The position numbers and the translations under genes were made by a program. Source: JAVEVH01 sp034005145 (GTDB lineage Bacteria; Patescibacteriota; Dojkabacteria; SC72). From it: 5,009 bases of DNA. A model generated the notes under the pieces. The model worked only from the letters and a program-made list of their open reading frames with translations. It was not told the origin of the DNA and did no database searches. The stretch spans positions 1 to 5,009 of the forward strand of contig JAVEVH010000051.1 of the NCBI GenBank assembly GCA_034005145.1, given 5' to 3'. The number at the start of each line of letters is the position of its first letter. The first letter of the stretch is position 1. Shown here piece by piece: positions 1 to 5,009 of this stretch.

Positions 1-1233
1 ATAGAGAGGGGATTAAATGTAGAGGAGTGGGAAATAAATAAACTTCTCAACTATATGAATATGCAAGGTAAAGATACTGATTCCCTACTCTCTCAGCTTT
101 CAGGTGGACAAAAGATTAAGGTAGAGTTAATAAAGATCCTTTTAGAGAGAGCAGACCTTTTAATACTTGATGAACCTACGAACTTTTTAGATATACCCAC
201 TGCACAGTGGTTAATGTCTTTTTTAGTTAACTACCCTAAAGCAGTATTAGTAGTTTCTCATGATTTAAGATTAATGAACAAGGGGATATCTAAGATATGG
301 TATTTAAATGATATTAAACATAATGTAGAGGTTTACAAAGGTAACTATGATGCTTTCTTAAAACAGATAGCTCTTAAGGATGAGCTTTTAGCTAAGACTC
401 TTAAAACACAAGAGAAAAAAGTTAAGAGAATGTTTGAATATGCTAAGACTCTTTCTTCTAGAGGTATGACTAAAGAGAAAATGAAAGGTGCGAAGAAATT
501 AGAGTTAGCTAGAAAAGAGAAAGAGAAAATGATTAAGCTTTCTAAAGAATTAATAAAGAGTAAGAAGATGAAAATTAGTATCCCTACTCCATATCATTGT
601 GGTAGGAATATATTAGAGGTAGAAAATATTAGAAAAGAATATATAAAGGGGATACCAGTATTAAGAAGTGTTACTTTTGAAATGGAAAGAGGAGAAAAAA
701 TCTCTATCATTGGTAAGAATGGTGCAGGTAAGACTACCTTACTTAAGATATTAGCAGGTAGAATGAGACAAACCAAAGGTAGGTATAAATGGGGAAAAGG
801 AGTTGTAATAGGGTACTACTCTCAGGAGTATGAGGATTTAGATTATGAAAAAACTGTATTAGAAAATATCTCAAGATTAGATTGGGGAGATATAGATAGG
901 AGATCATTTTTAGGAAGATTTCTAATTACTGGAGATATGGTTGAACAAAAGATTAAGACTTTATCAGGTGGAGAAAAAACTAGATTAGCTTTAGCTAAGC
1001 TTTTCGCAAGTAGATCTAATGTATTACTTTTGGATGAGCCTACTACATACTTAGATCCTGATTCCCAAAAAATTTTACTATCCGCATTAAAGGAGTACAA
1101 AGGTACAGTATTAATAGTAAGTCATCAACCAGAGTTCGTAAGAGAGTTAAATATGGATAAGGTGTTACTAATGCCAGAGGAAAAGTATGCATACTTTAAA
1201 GAGGAATATATTGAGAGAGTTGGTATTTTATAG
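1..1233 (+). CDS. ABC-F family ATPase (duplicated ATP-binding cassette), 5' end outside the window
   Basis: The frame is open from base 1, so the gene starts upstream; 410 codons and a TAG stop are visible, and the ATG at 55 is internal. The first nucleotide-binding domain has lost its Walker A to the window edge but shows the signature LSGGQ (residues 33-37 counted from base 1), Walker B LLILDEPTNFLD (about 53-64) and H-loop VSHD (85-88). A lysine-rich, probably coiled-coil linker follows (about 114-196), where ABC-F proteins carry the arm that reaches into the ribosome. The second domain is complete: Walker A GKNGAGKTT (238-246), Q-loop YYSQE, signature LSGGE (321-325), Walker B LLLDEPTTYLD and VSHQ (373-376). 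There are no membrane segments. Two fused cassettes without a transmembrane domain define ABC-F, soluble ATPases that act on ribosomes in translation or in antibiotic protection. The second cassette has DEPTTYLD where DEPTNHLD is usual. I cannot assign the subfamily (EttA, Uup, YbiT or ARE type). Confidence 0.93.
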   Translation: MERGLNVEEWEINKLLNYMNMQGKDTDSLLSQLSGGQKIKVELIKILLERADLLILDEPTNFLDIPTAQWLMSFLVNYPKAVLVVSHDLRLMNKGISKIWYLNDIKHNVEVYKGNYDAFLKQIALKDELLAKTLKTQEKKVKRMFEYAKTLSSRGMTKEKMKGAKKLELARKEKEKMIKLSKELIKSKKMKISIPTPYHCGRNILEVENIRKEYIKGIPVLRSVTFEMERGEKISIIGKNGAGKTTLLKILAGRMRQTKGRYKWGKGVVIGYYSQEYEDLDYEKTVLENISRLDWGDIDRRSFLGRFLITGDMVEQKIKTLSGGEKTRLALAKLFASRSNVLLLDEPTTYLDPDSQKILLSALKEYKGTVLIVSHQPEFVRELNMDKVLLMPEEKYAYFKEEYIERVGIL

Positions 1234-1237
1234 TTTG

Positions 1238-1266
1238 TTGCATACTTAATATATTTACAATATATT
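1238..1266 (+). promoter_or_regulatory. Candidate sigma70-like promoter for the FAD dehydrogenase
   Basis: TTGCAT (1238-1243, 3 of 6 to TTGACA) and TATATT (1261-1266, 5 of 6 to TATAAT) are separated by 17 bp. Transcription would start near 1273, about 20 nt before the ATG at 1294. The -10 box lies inside the right arm of the inverted repeat at 1245-1269. In such A+T-rich sequence a match of this quality can arise by chance. Confidence 0.4.
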
Positions 1267-1269
1267 AAG
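1245..1269. repeat. Perfect 10-bp inverted repeat with a 5-nt spacer
   Basis: CTTAATATAT (1245-1254) and ATATATTAAG (1260-1269) are exact reverse complements around TTACA. The element starts 11 bp after the ABC-F stop and ends 24 bp before the next ATG. It could be an operator, since it covers the candidate -10 box. It could also be a weak, A/U-only hairpin at the end of the ABC-F transcript, but no T-run follows, so a standard intrinsic terminator is less likely. Confidence 0.6.
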
Positions 1270-1293
1270 GTAATAATATCTAAATATTTTCAT

Positions 1294-2628
1294 ATGACTA
1301 AATACAACTATATTGTAGTTGGTGCTGGTCCTGCTGGTATGTTTGCATGCTATGAGATATTGAAGAAAAAGAAAGCAAAAATATTGCTAATAGATATGGG
1401 AAAGAGGATAGAGAAGAGAAAACCATCTGAGGTAATGATGGGTATAGGGGGAGCTGGTACCTACTCTGATGGTAAGCTTACTCTTACTGCTAACCTTTCT
1501 CATGAGAAAGCATTTCATTTAATTAGTAAATTTGAGTATCAAAAAATATTAGATTATGTAGACTCCGTCTTTAATGATTTTGGTATAGATTCAGAGTACT
1601 ACCCTAAAGAAAGCCCTCAGTTAAAAGAATTAATAGCCCAAGCAGAGCTTAATGATATTGAGTTGGTATTAAGAAAAGCAAGACATGTTGGTACAGATAA
1701 ATTAAAGATGTTTGTAAAGAAATTCCAAGATTACCTTTTAGAAAATGGTGTAGAGATATTAGATAGTACTAAGGTAGAAGATATCATAGTAGAAGAAGGT
1801 AGTGTAAAGGGGGTCATTACAAGTGATGAGAAAAAAATATATGGAAAGAAAGTACTACTTACTCCAGGAAGACTTAATGCTAGATGGTTGCAGAAGTTAG
1901 CAGATAGGTATGATATTAAGTATATATATGACAAGGTAGAGGTAGGTGTAAGGGTAGAATTCCCCTCCTCCATTATGAAAAGACAGGCAGAAACTCTGTA
2001 TGAGACAGTATATAGGGTTAGAACTAAAACATACCAAGATATTGTTAGAACCTTTTGTAGCTGTCCTAATGGTTTAGTAGCTATAGAGGGGTATGAAAAC
2101 TATGTATGTGTAAATGGTCATTCTAATTCAGATCATGCGAGTAAGAATTCTAACTTCGCATTCCTTTGTGAAGTTAATCTAAAAGAGCCTTTAGAAAATT
2201 CCATAGCGTATGCTAAATCTATTGCAGAATTAGTATCTCTTTTAGGTGGTGGTAAACCATTAATACAAAGCTTGTATGATTTAAGAGATGGAAGAAGGAG
2301 TACTTGGTCTAGACTATCTAAATCTTTTGTAGAACCATCTTTAAAGGATGTTGTACCAGGAGATATATCAATGGGATTACCTCATAGAATGGTATTAAAT
2401 ATATTAGAAGGATTAGAGCTGTTAGACAAAGTAATGCCTGGTATTAATGGAGGTTCTACTCTACTGTATGCTCCGGAGGTTAAGTTTAGATCTTCTAAGA
2501 TAAATACTAGTAAGGATTTAGAAACATCTATAAAGAATCTTTATGTAGCAGGAGATGCAGCAGGACTATCAGGCTCTATTACAGGTGCTGCTGTAACAGG
2601 AGTAATGGCTGGAAAAGGTATGGCTTAG
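1294..2628 (+). CDS. FAD-dependent dehydrogenase, COG2509-like
   Basis: This 444-residue flavoprotein starts with a Rossmann dinucleotide-binding fold: GAGPAG (GxGxxG at G10, G12, G15), with the acidic residue D34 ending the second strand. The segment GIGGAGTYSDGKLT (50-63) and a mid-protein FCSCPNG motif are characteristic of the uncharacterised COG2509 dehydrogenases. The C-terminal NLYVAGDAAG (from 415, G420-D421) is the second FAD-contacting motif seen across FAD/NAD(P) oxidoreductases. There is no signal peptide or membrane segment, so it is probably cytosolic. The substrate is unknown for the family and cannot be read here. The chain ends soon after the FAD motif and looks complete. The ATG at 1294 gives an intact first strand for the Rossmann fold. 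No Shine-Dalgarno precedes it; the context is TTTTCATATG. It is preceded by a 60-bp gap and overlaps the convergent HAD gene by 4 bp. Confidence 0.93.
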   Translation: MTKYNYIVVGAGPAGMFACYEILKKKKAKILLIDMGKRIEKRKPSEVMMGIGGAGTYSDGKLTLTANLSHEKAFHLISKFEYQKILDYVDSVFNDFGIDSEYYPKESPQLKELIAQAELNDIELVLRKARHVGTDKLKMFVKKFQDYLLENGVEILDSTKVEDIIVEEGSVKGVITSDEKKIYGKKVLLTPGRLNARWLQKLADRYDIKYIYDKVEVGVRVEFPSSIMKRQAETLYETVYRVRTKTYQDIVRTFCSCPNGLVAIEGYENYVCVNGHSNSDHASKNSNFAFLCEVNLKEPLENSIAYAKSIAELVSLLGGGKPLIQSLYDLRDGRRSTWSRLSKSFVEPSLKDVVPGDISMGLPHRMVLNILEGLELLDKVMPGINGGSTLLYAPEVKFRSSKINTSKDLETSIKNLYVAGDAAGLSGSITGAAVTGVMAGKGMA

Positions 2629-3419
2629 TACATATGATCAAAGATATCTCCTATATCTTTTACAACAACTATATCTTCAGGCATATCTGTTGGTATATAT
2701 CCCTTCCTATTTATATATACAAGATTCCTACATCCTAGATTGTAAGAGGGTAGTATATCTGCATAGTAATCATCCCCTACTATTACTGATTTAAGGAAAT
2801 CAAAGTTTAAATTCTTCTGGGAATATCTCCACGCTACTTCATCTTTTCTACTATTTATATCAGTTGCGTAGAAAGGTATATCAATTTCAGTGCCATATTT
2901 ACAAAGATATTGTTTTTTAATCTCTTTTACCTTTACCTCTGTCCAACCAACCTGAGCAATTGAGTGAGTGGAGATTCTTCTATTAATATTTGAGAAAGTA
3001 TTAATAACCTCAAGGGTATTAGGGAATAGTTTAGGAGATTTTTCATAGAAATTTTTAAAATATCTTTTGATAAATATCTCTATACCTCCCTTCCTTTTAG
3101 TATATATCTCTTCTAAGCCGTTCTCTGTTACATACCTTTCTAAAGCACTTAATGTTATTACATCTACAAGTGTAGGATGATTTCTTTCTTTGTGTATTTT
3201 AACAGCATTACTGTATATCTCTTCACCTAAACCATTTCCATATATATTTAATTGCCAAGCTAATAGACCAGCCCCAGTTACTATCTCTTTTTTAAAGTAT
3301 GGGTCTGTATCAACTAGAGTACCATCTAAATCAAACACTATATCCTCAATATCGTTTTTCTCACAGTAATTTAATACTCTTTCCACTCTTTCTGCTGTAT
3401 TTTCTTTTTCCATAGGCAA
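2625..3419 (-). CDS. HAD-superfamily hydrolase (phosphatase-like)
   Basis: The longest reading is 264 codons from a TTG at 3419; an ATG two codons further in (3413-3411) gives 262 residues and is the more ordinary start. HAD motifs, in long-form numbering: motif I DLDGT with D30 as expected nucleophile and D32 as acid/base; motif II S150/T151 in ISTHS; motif III probably K192 in SRKDEVAW; motif IV GDD (215-217) with a further Asp at 221. The roughly 100 mostly helical residues between motifs I and II fit a C1 cap, as in phosphoglycolate phosphatase and beta-phosphoglucomutase relatives. Small phosphorylated metabolites are therefore the likely substrates, but the exact one cannot be read. There is no signal peptide. 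No Shine-Dalgarno is seen before either start. The gene is divergent from the SPFH gene and convergent with the FAD dehydrogenase, so it is probably transcribed alone. Confidence 0.9.
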   Translation of the reverse strand: MPMEKENTAERVERVLNYCEKNDIEDIVFDLDGTLVDTDPYFKKEIVTGAGLLAWQLNIYGNGLGEEIYSNAVKIHKERNHPTLVDVITLSALERYVTENGLEEIYTKRKGGIEIFIKRYFKNFYEKSPKLFPNTLEVINTFSNINRRISTHSIAQVGWTEVKVKEIKKQYLCKYGTEIDIPFYATDINSRKDEVAWRYSQKNLNFDFLKSVIVGDDYYADILPSYNLGCRNLVYINRKGYIPTDMPEDIVVVKDIGDIFDHMY

Positions 3420-3447
3420 ATTCTATCAGAATCTTTAAACAGAATCT
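3420..3447. repeat. Paired CAGAATCT direct repeats and a small inverted repeat before the HAD gene
   Basis: CAGAATCT occurs at 3427-3434 and again at 3440-3447, a 13-bp period. ATTCT-ATC-AGAAT (3420-3432) is a short inverted repeat that uses part of the first copy and ends 6 bp before the HAD ATG at 3413. The position suggests a regulator-binding site for the HAD promoter, but the repeats are short and the function is inferred only from location. Confidence 0.35.
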
Positions 3448-3458
3448 ATATACATATG

Positions 3459-3487
3459 TTGAAATAACGGGATATTTATAATATCAT
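3459..3487 (+). promoter_or_regulatory. Candidate sigma70-like promoter for the SPFH gene
   Basis: TTGAAA (3459-3464, 5 of 6 to consensus) and TATCAT (3482-3487, 5 of 6) have an ideal 17-bp spacer. This is the best promoter match in the window. A perfect TATAAT overlaps it at 3477-3482 but has no good -35 at normal spacing. Transcription would begin near 3494, leaving a leader of about 24 nt with no Shine-Dalgarno before the ATG at 3518. Confidence 0.55.
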
Positions 3488-3517
3488 CTAATATATATAA
3501 CCTTAGTATATATACAT

Positions 3518-4273
3518 ATGGAATTAATAATAATATTTTTCGTATTTCTCTTTGTAACAATGCTAGCTGGTATTAGGATAATACCTGAAGGATTTCAAGG
3601 ATTAGTTCTTACTTTAGGTAAATACTCCAGAGTACTTAATCCGGGATTAAATATCATTATCCCTTATCTTGAAACAGTACAGAAGGTAGATATTAGAGAG
3701 CAGGTTATGGATATTCCTAATCAAGAAACAATTACATTAGACAATGTATCATGTGTAATAGATGGTATTGTAAGATTTAAGGTAGTTAATCCTCCAGTCG
3801 CTATCTTTAAAGTACAAAATTTTAGAAATCAGATATCTGCTAAGTCACAAACCGCATTAAGAGATGTAGTTGGTAGTGTATCATTAGATGACCTACTTTC
3901 TAAAAGAACAACAGTTGCAGAAGAGATAAAGGGGATCGTAGATGTAGCAGCAGAGAACTGGGGTGTAGATATATCTGCTGTTGAGGTACAAAATATTGAG
4001 ATTCCTGCAGATATGAAAAGAGCTATGGCTCAACAAGCAGAGGCAGAGAGGGATAAGAAGGCTAGAATTATTAAAGCAGAGGGAGAGAAAGAGGCATCTG
4101 TTAAGCTTTCAGAGGCTGCTGGTATATTAGCAAATAACAAAGGAGCATTGTCTTTAAGAACATTACAAACATTAAAAGAGATTTCTGCAGATCCTGCTCA
4201 AAAGATTATTATGACTATTCCTAATGATTTTTTTGAGATTGGAAATATTGTTAAATCTATGAAAGAGAAATAG
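3518..4273 (+). CDS. SPFH/band 7 (stomatin/slipin-like) membrane protein
   Basis: The protein has 251 residues. A single hydrophobic segment (about 2-19) anchors it in the membrane. The SPFH domain follows (about 20-165), with family landmarks VNPPVAIFKV and the stomatin-like stretch TALRDVVGSVSLDDLLSKR (112-130). A charged, Ala/Glu/Lys-rich helix (AMAQQAEAERDKKARIIKAEGE, about 169-190) is the coiled coil that drives oligomerisation in this family, and a short C-terminal tail closes the protein. Length and order match bacterial slipins. These proteins form membrane-attached rings or cages and are linked to membrane microdomains and control of membrane proteases. Slipin genes often sit next to an NfeD protease-like gene; none is present here. 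The ATG at 3518 begins directly with the membrane segment. The start context is TATACATATG without a Shine-Dalgarno. The gene is probably monocistronic, with its own promoter and a 120-bp gap to the next gene. Confidence 0.93.
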   Translation: MELIIIFFVFLFVTMLAGIRIIPEGFQGLVLTLGKYSRVLNPGLNIIIPYLETVQKVDIREQVMDIPNQETITLDNVSCVIDGIVRFKVVNPPVAIFKVQNFRNQISAKSQTALRDVVGSVSLDDLLSKRTTVAEEIKGIVDVAAENWGVDISAVEVQNIEIPADMKRAMAQQAEAERDKKARIIKAEGEKEASVKLSEAAGILANNKGALSLRTLQTLKEISADPAQKIIMTIPNDFFEIGNIVKSMKEK

Positions 4274-4293
4274 TTTTTAAAAGCCTATTAAAA

Positions 4294-4331
4294 TTTACTA
4301 TATGTTGTTTCTTTTATAAAAATATAGTAAA
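4294..4331. repeat. Perfect 10-bp inverted repeat with an 18-nt loop
   Basis: TTTACTATAT (4294-4303) and ATATAGTAAA (4322-4331) are exact reverse complements, beginning 21 bp after the SPFH stop. Only one G-C pair occurs and no T-run follows, so it is a poor intrinsic terminator. Its right arm overlaps a candidate -10 box, so it may instead be an operator for the downstream gene. Confidence 0.5.
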
Positions 4332-4333
4332 AT
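4305..4333 (+). promoter_or_regulatory. Candidate promoter for the cysteine-rich secreted protein
   Basis: TTGTTT (4305-4310, 3 of 6) and TAAAAT (4328-4333, 5 of 6 to TATAAT) are spaced by 17 bp. A start near 4340 would place the whole structured leader (4355 onward) in the mRNA. The -35 box lies in the loop, and the -10 box partly in the right arm, of the inverted repeat at 4294-4331. The match is modest. Confidence 0.35.
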
Positions 4334-4354
4334 ACCCTTATCAAAAGCTATGAC

Positions 4355-4462
4355 CCTCTCTTTGTATATGGTCGCCTTAAGAGAGGTAAGCAAATGGCGA
4401 AACCGATTGATAATAAATTATTATTATTTTCGGTTATGCAAAGTAAAAATAAACTCTTTGCA
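4355..4462 (+). ncRNA. Candidate structured mRNA leader: hairpin with pseudoknot plus two hairpins
   Basis: Four sets of perfect complementarity follow one another. Helix A pairs CCTCTCTT (4355-4362) with AAGAGAGG (4379-4386). Its loop carries TCGCC (4372-4376), complementary to GGCGA (4396-4400), giving an H-type pseudoknot. Hairpin B starts at the very next base: AACCGA (4401-4406) pairs with TCGGTT (4430-4435), enclosing a second 7-bp stem ATAATAA/TTATTAT (4410-4416 with 4421-4427) and a 4-nt loop. Hairpin C pairs TGCAAAG (4437-4443) with CTTTGCA (4456-4462). Helix A hides the Shine-Dalgarno-like GAGAGG, and the pseudoknot uses the G of the ATG at 4394. An alternative pairing of GACC (4352-4355) with GGTC (4370-4373) would compete with both, which suggests switching. 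Pairings are seen directly; regulatory function is inferred. No known riboswitch class is assigned. Confidence 0.5.
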
Positions 4463-5009
4463 GGTTCCCTTCTAGTTTTTTCATTACTGTTCTCATTCTT
4501 TATAATTTTTTCTCCTAAAGAGGTTAGCGCTGTATCTGCTTCATGTTCTTCTGAATGTGTTGCAACATCATGTGGTAGCTCAATTGGAACAAAGCAAGTT
4601 CCAATATATAAGGAGATTTGTGATAAAGGATGTCCAACAGTTGTTTTTGAAACTGAAAGGTATGTATGTCCTCCAGGAAGCTATGATAAAGAATCTACGA
4701 GACACCCAGGTTATTGTTATAAAGGAAATAACCCTGATTGGCCACAAGACTATAAACCAATGGTTGTAGATAAAACTTTTGGCCCTATTAATGTGCAATA
4801 TGGAACTAGATCTCAAGATCCTAATAAATGTCATAGACCAAATGTCCATCAACTTGAGATTCCAAATTGGGCAATAGGTGATTATAATACAGAGTTAGAC
4901 GAGCATTTGCCTTTTATAGATGTAAATTGTAGAGATATTGTAATAGGATCTGAAACAGTAGCATGTAACGATGCACCAATAATTCCTTGTGAGGAGGAGT
5001 GTCCAACAG
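4394..5009 (+). CDS. Secreted cysteine-rich protein of unknown function, 3' end outside the window
   Basis: The frame stays open from the ATG at 4394 to the window edge (205 codons). A basic stretch (MQSKNK) precedes a strong hydrophobic segment (about 21-40) ending in SPKEVSAVSA, a Sec signal peptide with likely cleavage after A46 or A49. The exported part carries 12 cysteines in about 155 residues, at 51, 55, 60, 76, 80, 92, 108, 146, 179, 191, 199 and 203. CxxxC occurs three times (CSSEC, CDKGC, CEEEC), suggesting disulfide-bonded small domains outside the membrane. I recognise no named domain. Two starts compete. The ATG at 4394 has GAGAGG 7 nt upstream. The in-frame ATG at 4436 gives a more normal signal peptide and would leave hairpin B untranslated. 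The C-terminus, where an anchor or repeats might lie, is not visible. Likely role: surface or secreted protein, function unknown. Confidence 0.82.
   Translation, partial: MAKPIDNKLLLFSVMQSKNKLFAGSLLVFSLLFSFFIIFSPKEVSAVSASCSSECVATSCGSSIGTKQVPIYKEICDKGCPTVVFETERYVCPPGSYDKESTRHPGYCYKGNNPDWPQDYKPMVVDKTFGPINVQYGTRSQDPNKCHRPNVHQLEIPNWAIGDYNTELDEHLPFIDVNCRDIVIGSETVACNDAPIIPCEEECPT

Noticed and set aside
55..57. ATG at 55 as the start of the ABC-F gene.
   Set aside because: The frame is open to base 1, and starting at 55 would remove the first Walker A and half of the first cassette. The true start lies upstream of the window.
594..1973. Three minus-strand open frames (594-776, 843-1100, 1731-1973).
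   Set aside because: They are antisense to the well-supported ABC-F and FAD dehydrogenase genes and have low-complexity, Ser/Leu/Phe-rich translations without recognisable domains.
2634..2738. A short plus-strand frame from ATG 2634, directly after the FAD gene stop.
   Set aside because: It is about 34 codons, fully antisense to the HAD gene, with no ribosome site or domain.
3420..3450. A minus-strand promoter for the HAD gene (TAGAAT as -10 at 3425-3420, or TATAGA at 3450-3445).
   Set aside because: Neither has a convincing -35 box at 16-18 bp. A promoter must be nearby, but I cannot place it.
3509..3520. TATACATATG at the SPFH start matches the start context of common expression vectors.
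   Set aside because: There is no adjoining AAGGAG, T7 promoter or other vector sequence, and the surroundings are continuous A+T-rich native DNA. The match is coincidental.
4388..4443. Resemblance to a c-di-GMP-I (GEMM) riboswitch: GCAAA, a hairpin, then GGTTATGCAAAG.
   Set aside because: The class has GCAAACC, a hairpin and GG-ACGCAAAGC followed by a second conserved stem. Here the bases between GCAAA and the hairpin differ, the second stem is not seen, and coding sequence follows. An Infernal search with the Rfam model would settle it.
4557..4852. Two open frames of 70 codons on + (4557-4769) and 90 codons on - (4580-4852).
   Set aside because: Both lie inside the longer frame running from 4394 to the window edge, which has a signal peptide and patterned cysteines. 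The alternatives have no domain-like features and look like shadows.

Overview
The window is A+T-rich bacterial DNA (by eye about one third G+C). It has short intergenic gaps, little Shine-Dalgarno signal, heavy AGA/AGG and ATA codon use, and no in-frame TGA in any gene. Together with the modest, widely conserved gene set, this suggests a small-genome bacterium, possibly of the Patescibacteria/CPR type. That lineage is an inference from style and not shown by any marker gene. The four visible stop codons are TAG, TAG, TAA and TAG. I see no transposase, integrase, phage gene, tRNA, rRNA or CRISPR array.

Layout, left to right. (1) The C-terminal two thirds or so of an ABC-F ATPase runs in from the left edge and ends at 1233. 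(2) A 60-bp gap holds a perfect 10-bp inverted repeat that overlaps a candidate promoter. (3) A COG2509-type FAD-dependent dehydrogenase follows on + (1294-2628). (4) A HAD-superfamily hydrolase lies on the minus strand (2625-3419 at its longest), converging on the dehydrogenase with a 4-bp overlap of the coding ends. (5) About 100 bp of divergent promoter region carries short direct and inverted repeats and a good sigma70-like promoter for the next gene. (6) An SPFH/stomatin-like membrane protein lies on + (3518-4273). (7) A 120-bp leader region leads into the 5' part of a secreted, cysteine-rich protein (4394 to the right edge).

The first four genes are separate transcription units or nearly so, and they do not form an obvious pathway: translation-factor-like ATPase, flavoprotein, phosphatase-like enzyme, membrane scaffold. 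The most unusual part is the right end. The leader and first codons of the cysteine-rich protein can fold into a hairpin, a pseudoknot and two further hairpins. The first hairpin and the pseudoknot cover the Shine-Dalgarno-like GAGAGG and the ATG at 4394. This looks like a cis-acting RNA controlling a surface or secreted protein, and I could not assign it to a known riboswitch class.
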